From positions 1-64,000 of the forward strand of contig JALMLS010000451.1 of the NCBI GenBank assembly GCA_038496445.1: 64,000 bases of DNA. Direction: 5' to 3'. The notes under the pieces are model-generated. The model searched no databases and was not told the DNA's origin. It worked only from the letters and a program-made list of their open reading frames with translations. Made by a program: the position numbers and the translations under genes. Within the stretch, counting starts at the first letter, position 1; each line of letters starts with the position of its first letter. Shown piece after piece: positions 34,581 to 50,425 of the stretch. Origin of the DNA: Trichosphaerium sp. ATCC 40318. Taxonomy: Eukaryota > Discosea > Flabellinia > Trichosidae.

Positions 34581-37541
34581 TTAGCTGGTTTGCCTTGCAT
34601 TTTTAGTGTCATAGTATTCAACAAGCTGTTGACACAATGTGTCTTTTGGAGTACGATTTGCCAAGTGGTGCTCCAAAAACTTGTATACTTGTCCAACCTA
34701 AGTGATTCATTATGAGAAGGTAATTTCTTTAATTTCAAAACAACAAGGGTACCGTGATATTATTCTTTTGTAGCCACCCATGCAGCTTTTCCAAGGCAAC
34801 CATATCAATAACTGGACTTCCAAAGGAAGTGAAAATAATACTTTTGTCATCTAAATTTTTGTTAAACAATTTAACACTACCAGAGCGTACCTTGTGAAGC
34901 TGCCATCATCTGTACTAAAGCTTTAGTAGTTGGGTTACCACCAAATACCCCTGTGCCCCTAATCGTTATCGTTAGAGCAATTACAAATATTGTATCAAAT
35001 ACCAAAGGCCTGTTGCAATCTCTGATCCAGGTTTTGTACCACTAAACCCAATCCACGCTTTGTTCAAATCTCGTAGCAATGTGGACTAGAAATAAAGTGA
35101 GTAACATAAATAGTATGAGATCACTTGAACCTTGTCCTTTATACCACCATGAATTGCTATAATAACTATTTAGTAAGGACTATCTAACTATTAATGTACC
35201 ATCAATAGCAATAACAGTGGCTGGTATGTGCTTATCCGTGAACATTCCCAAACACTTAAATGATTTTGTGTAACCCTTGTACTTGTTCACTCGATACAAG
35301 TTTTCTACTACCACAGCCTCTCTTATTTCAATACAATTAGTGGTATACGAATGTTGTTAATACATACTCGGTGTGGAGATGTGGTGCTACTAGTACAGTA
35401 ATAAATAGTTCCGGATAGATTGCAAACAGAATTTCCTCCTGTGTCCATTGCTAACAAAAGTTATGGTTATGAAATGGCATTGTACCCCTTTGTACTTACC
35501 ATTCCAGTAGGTGACGTTAGTGTTCCACCAATGAAAGAATCAGCGAAATCAACCTGGCATGCTTCTCTAAAAGATGTTGGACGTTTACCCACGGAAGTAA
35601 TAAAACTAAGTGAAAGCTACCTGAAAGATTCAACACCTTTGGCCTCAGATATCGCTATGACAATACTTAATAGCTTATGGATGCCATCACACGTACGCGT
35701 AAGTTTTGTAAATGTCTTGGTTGATGACTCCCACGTTGGAGCACCATTTGTGAATTGAGGGTTTGAATTGTTAGTTGATATTTTCGCTTTAACGCACGTG
35801 CGATTTGAAATGATGACGTTCTGTGGATGCTCTTAATTAAAAATATATCACTTTTAATGCACTTACTTCTGATGCACTTTTTTGAATATCGCTTGCGTAC
35901 ATGGTAAAGTAGTTACAGAGGCATACCACAAGTTCCCTTCGTTGGATATCCTTCAAATAGAACTCTGCCTTAAAGTTCGAAAGCCTGTTCATGTAAGGCT
36001 TGTGTTGTTGTGGAATTAAACCCAGAAAATATAAAGATAAAACAGCAAACACGTTACACCTTTGTCTAATAATGGTAAAAAGCGTTAGAGTGTGCTTACA
36101 ACAGTTTTTAAATCTACGAACATCTTTAAAGCCTTGTTTCGGGGCACTTCTTTTATTTGTGTTGTTTTTCCGCTCACTACTTCCTTGTGAAAGCGAAGGA
36201 TCTCGTCAAGCATTGAGTGGAAACCTCCACTTACCTTGAATCATATGTTTGTACGTTAAGAAGAATAATAATGACGTACTCCGAAGAAACCTTTAGGTAT
36301 CACACTGTCCCATAGGGCTGTTACAGAATACTATGAGACACAATTTCTTTAATTCAAAACGTACCAGTAATGTTATTTGCATCTTCGTTATGTGCGAAGC
36401 AGCTCTGGAACAATCAGTTTGAAGATGCTTTGAGTACATTAAATAAAAAATATAAACGTACACGCAACATGGCTATATTTTTTTCAGCAGTTGAAGTAGC
36501 ACCTGGGCGCTTAATCCTCTTGAGTATTGACTTGAATAGATCTTCTTTCTAGTTAAACTACTTAGTGTTTTTGTATGTACAATTAAGTTGCAATTCAAAT
36601 ACCTTTCTCCACTGCCTCTTAGTGCCTTCACTGCCCCAAGGCCATACCACCTATTGCGTTTTTAATATGTAGAATAGAATAGCACTACATACATGGCAAG
36701 GTGCACGAACATTAACGCTCATTCTTCTATCATGTGCTGAAGATACTTGAGGCTTTTGTTTCTAATGCAAAAAATGAGTGCAACTGTTCCACACGTTATC
36801 CTGTCGTGTTAACCAAAATATTTTTCGTTCCCTACCCTTGATATAATCACCGATTGTACTGACTGTAAACTATCCTCATCGGTGTCGTGGTCGCCATAAG
36901 CCTCGGTAGTCAGTTTTTTCTTAAGTATCAACTCCATACTAGCTGTACCGATATTAGATTTTACAATGGTTTAGCAAAAAACGCACAAACAAAATTGCCA
37001 AATGTGTCACATTGTAACATGTTTATGTTAGAGCACGCTTGTTTATCAATGGATTTCCACAGGCATTGAAAAAAGGTGCAATAATCGATCTCTTTATGGT
37101 GGAATTTAATTGTCTCATCGTGAGTAGCCACAATGTCATATATAGGCCCCAGGCACCTGCATCGTAAAGTTGAGTATGTTGGTCACTTGTAGAAATAATA
37201 AATAGACATTGGAGCTGTGACGTTGCAATTGTGTTAACTTGTCTAACGCGCTAAAATACAGAATTCGCAACTGAAGCGGTTAGACTTTCCATCACCAGTC
37301 CACTACGCGTCCATTGTGAGTGTAGAGAGTGCGCTTAAGGCAACACATACAACACAAAAAAAACCCAGTAAATAGGAACTAACCTCTCCTTTCGCTTAAA
37401 TACATTCCCAATACGCTTTTTAGACATCTTATTAACGGTGCGCCATCCAACAACCAAATATAAGCCAGGTAGCTCTACGTCATCGTTCTCTCGCACCTCT
37501 TTCACATACCATGCGTCAGACGCAACCTTTTTCTTCTTCAT
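34581..37541 (-). CDS. Poly(ADP-ribose) glycohydrolase (PARG)
   Basis: Many short exons from ATG 37541 (MKKKKVASDAWYVKEVREND) to TAA 34581. The catalytic part reads ACQVDFADSFIGGTLTSPTG, then QWTQEEILFAIYPELFI. The QEE pair with its upstream glycines is the PARG signature, in which the second Glu is catalytic. LLRDLNKAWIGFSG, GTGVFGGNPTTKALVQMMAA, IIFTSFGSPVIDM and QVYKFLEHH follow in family order. The enzyme hydrolyses ribose-ribose bonds of poly(ADP-ribose), reversing PARP signals in the nucleus. Earlier exons (for example EDLFKSILKRIKRPG and MLDEILRFHKEVVSGK) form the helical accessory region. The canonical GGG before QEE reads GGT here. The N-terminal 60 residues are Lys-rich and could be a nuclear signal. 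Exon boundaries in the 5' third are less certain. Confidence 0.8.
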
Positions 37542-37746
37542 GCTGTAGATTAGTTTTGTTTCGTTACTCTTTGTTTCGTGTAGTGTTTTAGTTGGCGCAC
37601 ATTCAAATTAGCTAACTGTTGGGTTTTAGCAATTTTATTGTGCTTGTCAGACTTAATCAACAGTACCTAAGGAGAAACAACAATCACGTATTACACGGTT
37701 AATAGAACATGAGCGCAGTCTGTTTACAATACGTTTATTTGGAGTT

Positions 37747-39929
<2,183 letters not shown>

Positions 39930-40172
39930 CTAAACCAACAGGTGGTCAGCTCAAAGCAATATTGTACAGATACATGTAAACAAAAAGCTCTAATGCACTT
40001 GTTCAACGATAGGCTTTCCGTACCTGGAATTGTTGTTGCTCTGGAGACTTGAGGAACGTAATTTGATTGTTACTTGCAGACTTTTTTACCGTTTTTTTTT
40101 TTGTGAGGTTTTCTGTCCTTGGTTATTTGCGGTGAAAAAAAAAGCCGTTTTAAACGCAGTCCACATAGCAAC
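39930..40172. promoter_or_regulatory. Divergent intergenic region between PGM and P5CDH
   Basis: 243 bp separate two start codons facing away from each other, so both promoters and 5' UTRs must lie here unless distal exons exist. A T-rich run at 40089-40101 and an A-rich run near 40135 are the only obvious elements; no TATA box could be assigned with confidence. Confidence 0.5.
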
Positions 40173-42507
<2,335 letters not shown>

Positions 42508-42632
42508 AGTTTCTTTGTCAAAAAAAAAAAAGATTCCTTGTTATCCATAGAACTTGCGCCTTGGTTTCATACTAATAAGACAACTTGTGTTTGTTTTTAA
42601 TTAATTGTACATTATGTGTGCATTTAAGCAAA

Positions 42633-45600
42633 CTAATCAAGAGCTACATCAACAAATTCGTCTGCACTCATCGACTCTTCGTCAGAGTCACTTAGTTCAA
42701 GTTTGGGTTCTGGCATTAGATCACCAACGCTTGTCTCCTGCAACATGGCATCAGTTGAGCCAACAAGCTCGTCTAAGAGATCCTCAAGTTGGTAAGCTGA
42801 CACCTCTGGCTCGCCAGCTATAGTTTTTACAGTAGGCTCTTCTATTGCCTCTTCTTCTATGCTCGCATTGTCTGCTATTGCTTCTAAAAATTCAGCAGCT
42901 GTTTCGCTATCTGCAGTATCACGTGTTTGGTAGTGAACCTTAGCTGCTCTATGTCGTGGTATACGCGGTAGAATTTTAGGAGTTCGCCTTTTCACTTCTA
43001 TTACCTCTTGTGTGGGTCTCCGTGGTACAGGTTCATTTGGTGGAGTCTAACAGTCGAATCAACACAAGAATATTGCTTTCTTAATAAACTTGAACCTTTC
43101 CATGTGTGCTCCTCCTTGGTCGTGGAGAGGTAGAAAAGGGTGTTAGACCTTGTTTATCTACCGTTCTATATGCTTCTAATCCTCGCTTGTAAAAAGACAT
43201 TTGTGCAGCAATAAACTTGTAAAATGTAAGCTGACATTTTGTGGTTTACTTCAATAACGCACCATATTAAAATGTCCTTCTAATGTAACAACTTTCTCGT
43301 CTGATAGCTTTTGTAGATCCATAAGCATACTCTTATGAACCATGTCAAAGTAATCCCTTGACTCTTCGTATTTTTCTTGTGCTTGGTGTTCATTGCTGGC
43401 CTTAGCAGCTTTCCTCTTTGCATCCAAGTCTTGCGCAGCCTTATCATGCCTCTCAAGTTGTTGCTACCAAGGTTTTTAGTATTTTCACATGCCTATGTAG
43501 ATCACTTGGAATCGTACCTTAATATCTTCGAGAGTAGCTGCGTAAGTGCGAATCTACACAAAAAAATAAAAGTCAGACAACAATAAAAACGGAGTTTTAT
43601 ACTTCATCAAGCACTACACCCATTTTACTTCCTAAATCATCAACACCTATGCCGGATATACATGCAGTCGCTGTCTGGGTTCAGTTAACCAAAGGTTACC
43701 AATAAAAGTGGCACGAACTTGGAGCCGTATTGCAAATTTTGATTCTGGGACCATATCAGTAACAGTCTCGGTGAGGGTGAGCAACGGTTGCATAGTCTGC
43801 TTTAAAGTTTTGCTGTAGCGCGGAATTACTACAGCAAGTCAACTAATAATACTCAACAACAATGCGCACCATCCAATAGTATCTGTACACGCTTCCTTAG
43901 TGTATAAAACTCTTGTCGCAAATCTCCAAACTCTGTACCATCACTTCTGCCTTCTCTTCTCTTCGCCTACGCGATTGTTACAAATTAAAGCAATGTAATG
44001 CCTCACCCACGACGAACTTTTTCTAATGACGTTTTTAAACATAGCACACTCTCAAGCGAGCTAAAAAAAGTGACACTTATGAATACTGCGTTTTTGCATT
44101 ATGTTCAAGAATGTCACTGCACACCTTAGCATGTTTAAGGCACTTTACCAAAACAGGATAAAACTCGGAAAACTTCTTTCGTTTTAAGTGTGGCAACGTC
44201 TGCACAAATACGAATTGACAGTTAAATACTCATACTAGTTGGTGTAGTGTTAATTTGATCGTCCTGACTCTCAAGTTTACGTCGCGCTCGTCTAGTAAAA
44301 GCAAGCATTCAGCTCTCGGTTATAAGGCAGGATCCCATGGGACCTGTAACGTAGAGGCTTATTGTTGTAGTCTATGGACACAACAGTTTGACTCTACAGT
44401 TTTTTACTGGATTAGTTATTTGGACGGTTGCGACGTTAAAATTATTGTTATTGGGTGGTGTTACTATGGGTTTGGGGTTAAATGGGCGTTTTCAAAATTA
44501 GGCGCCAAAAATTACGTTTTCGTTATGGCTTACTACGCGGTAGAAATGTATTATCTGATACAACTGCGAGCGTACAAGCATTATATTGGGGTTAGAATCG
44601 AAAGTAAGGTTGGGAAAAATTACAATACCTGTTTCACGTTACAGGTGGACCGTCGGTGCCATTCAAACATCGTGTCGTTGCTCTCCTTGCTGGTCTATCA
44701 TTGTACACCTCGTTGGTGTATTAGGTTTCTGAAGACAAAAATGTCGCACGTGGCTATTAGTTTCCAGTTTAGTTCTGTATCTTGTTATTGTTGCACTTAC
44801 GTTGATAGTGCTACCATGTGTTATAGTAGGATAACTGATGCTTTAAAGGTAGTTGTTATACGCACCGTCCTCGCGAATGCGTATTTAGTTTGTTTCTTTG
44901 TTCGTTTTAACGTATATGTACATGTCATTAAGTAAGAATAGGTCCAAACAGGCAAATGGGGTTAGAGGAGCCTCGTCTTTGCCTGATGTATCCATTATTA
45001 GAGCAGTTGCGGCTACAGCTAAAAGTAAAGCCACTAATCTACACAAATCTGGATTAGGTAGTAAAGCAGTAGATAATAGAGTTAGTCGATTTGTCGCAGA
45101 TGCTAAAGCAATAGCCAAAGTTGACATTGCCACAAGTCATAATAGTATACGTGTTATTTCAGTTAATTGTAATGGAAAATGGGATCGTAACTCAGGCATG
45201 ATTAAGTTACAAGCTAATAAGATGCAAGCAGACGTTGTAATGGTTCAAGAGATGAAGAGTTATTATGCCGATCTCAAGTATAATACTTCTGATGCGCTTA
45301 GTCAAAGCTTTCATATATACTCTAATATGCTTTCAATCAAAGAAAGGCAAGCTAAGTGGTTAGTAGGGCAACTCAAAAAGCTTGCCAAAGAAAAAATAGA
45401 TGATAATGAACGAGCTAAGAGAGAAGAAGAACTCAGACACAAAAGTGAAAATACTAAGTTTAGTGCCGCTGAAGGAATGTGTGTCTTAGTTCGTAATGAA
45501 ATGGTAGAGTATGTCAAAGAAGTATACCAAGACATATCTCGTAAGTTCATGATTGTAGTTTTGGGCAACGCTGACAGTGTTGTTTTTCTCGTTAATGTAT

Positions 45601-48600
45601 ATTCGCCTGCTAGTGGTTCCAGAATGCAGGATGAGTTCTTTAATAAAGTTAGTGCAGTACTTAAAGTGTTCAAGAATAAGTATACCTCTAAGCGTAAACA
45701 TGTTATTATGGGAGGTGATTTCAATTCAGTCTTAAATATTGAGACGGATAGGTGGAATAAAAACAATAAAAATAGATACCAGGCTAAAGAATCCGTGGTT
45801 CTTAGTAAAATTATGATCGACCACAATCTTACATCAGCGCATAGAGTTATACACCCAAAGAAAACTATGTACTCTAGAGTTGGTTTAGAATATGGAGAAG
45901 GTAAAGCTGTATATAGCAGTAAAGCGCTCATAGACTTCTTTCTTGTACAAGATAATTACAGGGCAAAGGTGTGGAGGTTCAACGTAGATGAGGATCCGTT
46001 TACAGATAGTGATCATTACCCGATCTTCATGGAATATCAATGGTATTGGGAACCTGTCAGTATTAAAGATAGCAGTAATCTTCCTGTCCCCAAGCCGTCA
46101 TTGCGTACTCGCAGTGCGGCATTGGATAAGTTATGTAATATGGAGGTTAGCGACAGTCTTAAAAATAGCGTCTACAATTGGGTAGATAGTGGTGAACTTA
46201 GTGATCTGGATAAAGTCGCTAGGTCTTTCACAGAGGAAATCTACGATAAGACAGCTGCCAGATTAGGTGTTATTAATAGAGATGCTAGACAGAATGATAT
46301 TCTTAATGATTCTTTATTAAGCGAGTGGCGTAGACGCAAGCGTAGTGTATTCAAGATTCTTAATAGTATTGACAACCCTTTAACTCTTAGTAACGTTAAA
46401 GTCAAGGAATTTTTCTTTAGTGCTAAAAGAATACGTAAAAAATGTAATAATTTTGTAATGGACGACGAGAAGTTATTTGAAAAAGAAGCATTAGATGGCA
46501 ACGGTGTGTACATGGTGTTATACACTAAAGCTATTCTCAAGTTTGTTAGAAAGAAACAGAGCTCTCGGTCAGCTGTTGTTAAAAAAGAAAAAATCAAAGA
46601 GTGTGTAGATAGGCTTATCACTAAGTTTCATGATAAACCTAAGGTTTTCTTTGATAATTTGTTGCAACGAAAAGCAACAGTGATCACCAGCGCCTTAAGA
46701 GATCCAGTATCTGGGGTAATGTCTAGCAATAGCGCAGTAAAAATGCAACTGTTTGTTGCCGCCTGGAAAAATATACTTAATAAGCCACGCACTATACCTG
46801 TCTCAGACCCATATTGGTTAAACACAACGGTGGATACTTCAAAGGTAGAAATGAAAACAGGACGTTTTTCTATGGACGAGTTGTTGGGTGCAGTACATCA
46901 TACAAAAAGCTGGAAACAATCTGGATCAGATAGAATCCCAGCAGAGGTTTATAAAAATCTAGATGATGAATATTTGGAAGTTTTTCTCAAACTGTGTAAC
47001 GGATGCTATGTCAATGGATACATGCCATCAACGTGGAAGGAGTCATACTTGTATTTGATACATAAAAGTGGTTCTACACCAACCATAGCTACCAACTATC
47101 GGCCTATTGCGCTGTTAGCAGTACAATACAAAATATATACACGAATGCTATATAATCGTGTTCTTAAGTTTATTGAAGGTAACAACATTTTTGCTAATGA
47201 GCAAAATGGATTTAGGCCAAAACGGTCTACAGTGGGACATGTAACAACTCTAACCAATATAATTGAGGACAGTCGTCAAAGCGGTAGTGATCTGTCATTA
47301 CTGTTTATAGATATCAGTAAGGCGTTTGACTCAGTTGAACATTGGGCGCTTATGGAAACTCTCAGATATTATAAATTTACAAAAGAAATGATTGGAGCAA
47401 TTAAAGCTCTGTACACTGGGTGTACTGCTAGAATCCTTACTGCTGAAGGGTTATCAGATTCGTTCATGGTCACCAATGGGGTTAAACAAGGTGACATACT
47501 CTCGCCGCTCTTGTTTATTTTGTGTCTCAATCCCATAGTTAAGTACATAGCTAATGCTATTCCAGGATATCAGTTCGTTAATAACAATGACATCTCCATC
47601 TCAATCTTAGCATACTGTGATGATATCGTTTTAGTTGGAAAAAATAGAAGTCAAGTTGCTGAAGCTATGGCTCTTTTTCTTGATTTTTGTGAGTACAACG
47701 GCTGGAAAGTTAATAAAGGTAAAACCAAGTACATGGGTAAAGATGGTCTAGATGATTTAATTGTTAAACGTGGGGAAAAAGTTACAAAATTCCCTTCAGT
47801 TTTAAAAGATAAGTCTTATAAATATTTAGGTATTCATATTAATTTACAACTTGATTGGACCAGTGATGTTAATGCTACCAAGGCGTTAGAGCAGTTCCGT
47901 TTGATTGTAAGGTAGCCATCATTAACAGAGTCCTTAATGAGGCATTGAAATATCATATGAATTTTTACATGTTTCCAGATAAGGTCTTATGTAATCTTAA
48001 AGATGCCGTGGCAGCTATGTTGTTCCATTCAGTACCTATGACTAGTAGGTCTAAACAATGCCAACTATGGGCTTATAGGAGTGTGGATGGTAAGGAAGTT
48101 ATGCCTCCAGTGCTGGCTAACTATGTGGCACTTGTAGCCACCACCTACAAATTTGCGTTAAATGCTACAGTGGGTTCATTGTCTAAAGTAACTACTATGC
48201 AAAGGTTGTCGGATAATGTTTACTTGCCAGGGATAGGCAGGACAGGTTTGAAGGAATTGGCTTACAAGCGCCGTAAGGAATATCCAGTTGTCAACAGAAC
48301 TGATGATAGATTAACTATGTATAAAAAAGTACTGCTTCGAATGAACATGAGTTGCATTGCCAATACCACACCGTCTAATGAACTTGCCACTAACCTAACA
48401 CCACAACAGTGGGAAGTAATGGAAATGCTTGGTATAGATAATGCAATGCGCAGAGTGTCTATTGTTCATAATGGAAGGTTGGTAGATCGAGATGTACTTT
48501 GCCAACGGTTTGGTAGAGATGTGACTGAGACAGTTTACAATGTTTTAGCGGAAACAGTAACAGAAGGAGATAATAAGGCCATTCGAAAAGAACTCACTAG

Positions 48601-50362
48601 AATTGTAATTAGCAGAGATAATATTTGTAATCACAGTGTATATGAATCTGATGAATGGACATGGTTTGATGAAGCTGTGTGTGTATGGACCGATGGTTCA
48701 CGCATTCGCATGGCAGCTGGTAATAATGCAGGTGTTGGGGTTTACTTTGGGGAAGACAATAGGTGTAATGTTGCCTGTCGAGCATCTTCTAAACAAGATA
48801 TTGATGCGGCAGAACTTGAAGCTGCAATCATAGCTCTTAAGGTTGTGCCAATGTATCACAAAATAAGGATTATTACAGATTCTACATATGTTATTAAAGT
48901 TGCTACAGCAGATAAAGTGTGTCCGTTTTCACCTAATGCAGCAGTCGTTAAAGAGTTAAGGGATATCATTGCTGAAAGGCTAGTTGCAGGTGGCGTAGCA
49001 TCATGGCACAAGGTTCCTAGCCATTATGATAACAAGCTCAGGGCATATAAGCGTAGGCCCAAAAAGCTTGCTGCTTTACAGGAAGAAATTGATAAATTAC
49101 ATAATGTGTTTGGAGAAGATCTCGAATGGATTCTAGATGGCAATGAACATGCAGATAAGCTGGCTAATATGGGTCGCAATGGTCTTGTCACTAAAGGTAA
49201 ACCGGTTACTGGACCGTTAGATTTTTCTTTATATGACAGTGAAATGAAATTGGTTGAAGGTAATGTTCGTAAATACATTGATACAATGCATAAAGAACGT
49301 GCATCAGCCGAATTAATTAGGCGGAGGCCTATCATGCAAATGGCAGATATGGAGTTATCTGCTATTAGTGGTGGTAAAGCGGACTACTCTAGGTCCAAAA
49401 AGAATATGGTACTGCTTAAAGCTAGAAATAATAAACTGTGCAGTCGAAGTATGATGCATGAGCGTATTGCTAAAGGGTGGAAAGGTGTTGATTCTAGAAA
49501 GTATTCCGATGGTACTTGTATATTCTGTCCTTCAGAAGAAACCACTATGCATATATTAGCGGACTGTGTTGAGCACGAACCAATTCGTATAACTAATGCC
49601 AAGAGAATTAAAAAAGTAATTGAAGACAACTTGCCAGGAGCGGTCTATAATCGGTTTTGGCCATCATCTAATGACCTTGCCAACTTTCGTGCAAGGCATG
49701 CGCCCTCAGAAATAGTTCGTGAGCTGGGAGCTAAAGCGTATCTACCCAAAGGACTCAGAGAAAAATTGGTTGAACAAGGCTTTAAAGATACAGTCGTGTA
49801 TCGTACATTACAAGAAGTACAGAATATTTTGGTTGGCAATACACATGCCATTTACAAGTCTAGGTGTACAAAACATGAAGAGTGGTGGAAATATCATACT
49901 AGTGAATATGTCGAATGTCCGGAACTTGAAGCTATATATAGGAGGTTTATTGAGCCGCCTATTACCTAAATATCAATACAACCGTCCTGGGGAAGATCTC
50001 GATCTACCCGAAAGGACAACAGTGGGTTAACTCAGACTACCCAACCCCATGTAAGAGGCGTGCATTGCACGCCTTGGGAAGGGTACACGGCAGCTAACGC
50101 CGCCGTGACTTATGTGCGATCCGATTAAGGACTCTGAGGAATTTTGACTTGTCAAATACCTACTTCAAAAAAAAAAAAAAAAAAAAACTCGGTTAACGCC
50201 TACAAAACAACCAAGGGGTGTTACAAATCTATGCTTTACATATACAACAGTTCGCATTACATAGCAACTTTTTTTTTTGATGTTCTTATAATTTTTTTTT
50301 GGAAATTTTTCTTTTTTGGAATGTCACAGGCCTGCTTGTCTATGAAGCGCCTACCTTGCCAT
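42633..50362 (-). CDS. BAR-like coiled-coil protein; first intron carries LINE-B
   Basis: Exon 1 is ATGGCAAG (50362-50355). The next exon ends its acceptor at 44315 and starts at 44314; the two join in frame as M-A-R-A-E-C-L-L-L-L. Later exons give TLPHLKRKKFSEFYPVLVK, AKRREGRSDGTEFGDLRQEF, MVPESKFAIRLQVRATFI, GVDDLGSKMGVVLDEIRTYA, QLERHDKAAQDLDAKRKAAK, EESRDYFDMVHKSMLMDLQK and FIAAQMSFYKRGLEAY. This helical heptad-rich stretch has the length and pattern of the C-terminal half of a BAR domain, which senses or bends membranes in endocytosis. A proline-rich linker and an acidic, disordered tail (LELSDSDEESMSADEF) end at TAG 42633. The 6-kb first intron is nearly all LINE-B, in the opposite orientation. 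The family assignment is moderate; the exon 1 assignment is inferred from phase. Confidence 0.6.
44315..44322. repeat. Left target-site duplication of LINE-B
   Basis: ctcggtta occurs here and at 50188-50195, exactly flanking the element. On the host-gene strand this octamer is taaccgag and contains the splice acceptor AG of intron 1. Confidence 0.88.
44916..49969 (+). pseudogene. LINE-B APE endonuclease / reverse transcriptase / RNase H, one frameshift
   Basis: The start is ATG 44916 (MYMSLSKNRSKQANG). About 80 basic residues precede an APE endonuclease (VISVNCNGKWDRN, VQEMKSYY, VNVYSPASG, MGGDFNSVL, IDFFLV, TDSDHYPIF). RT follows with SGSDRIPAEVYK, NYRPIALLAVQYKIYTR, FIDISKAFDSVEHWAL, NGVKQGDILSPLLFI and AYCDDIVLV, that is YCDD in place of the more common YADD. 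The first frame stops at 47913-47915. The protein continues in the -1 (or +2) frame, with VAIINRVLNEALKYHMNFYM, up to TAA 49967-49969. RNase H has VWTDGSR, AELEAAIIAL, IITDSTYV, KVPSHY and GNEHADKLANMG. A CIFCPSEETTMHILADC zinc knuckle follows. The frameshift may be a mutation or, less likely, programmed. Confidence 0.85.
49970..50166 (+). other. LINE-B 3' UTR with hairpins
   Basis: Two inverted repeats stand out: aggcgtgc-att-gcacgcct near 50056-50074 (8-bp stem, 3-nt loop) and cggc-agctaac-gccg near 50089-50103. Structured 3' UTRs of LINEs can act as recognition sites for the encoded reverse transcriptase; that role is inferred here. Confidence 0.7.
50188..50195. repeat. Right target-site duplication of LINE-B
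   Basis: Second copy of ctcggtta directly after the poly(A) tail; it is followed by acgcctac, so the pre-insertion site reads agctctcggttaacgcc. Confidence 0.88.
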
Positions 50363-50425
50363 CAAGATTTGTGAGTAACCTGAAAGTATATCAGACCAAG
50401 CGCAAATAGGCAACTAAAAAAACGG

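Larger units (their letters stand above)
44323..50187 (+). mobile_element. LINE-B: 5.9-kb non-LTR retrotransposon with poly(A) tail
   Basis: It begins taaggcaggatcccatgg at 44323, has a 593-bp 5' leader, an endonuclease-RT-RNase H reading frame (44916-49969), a 197-bp 3' UTR and a 21-nt poly(A) tail (50167-50187). The perfect 8-bp duplication sets both ends. It is smaller than LINE-A, lacks the gag-like and ubiquitin-like part, and has poly(A) where LINE-A has none, so the two are distinct families. Both share an RNase H with a long insert. One frameshift near 47900-47915 separates RT from the RNase H part. Confidence 0.9.

Noticed and set aside
44255-44935. 226-codon frame as LINE-B ORF1
   Set aside because: It begins in the host gene left of the TSD and shows no gag, RRM or knuckle motif; it is most likely an accidental frame in the 5' UTR.
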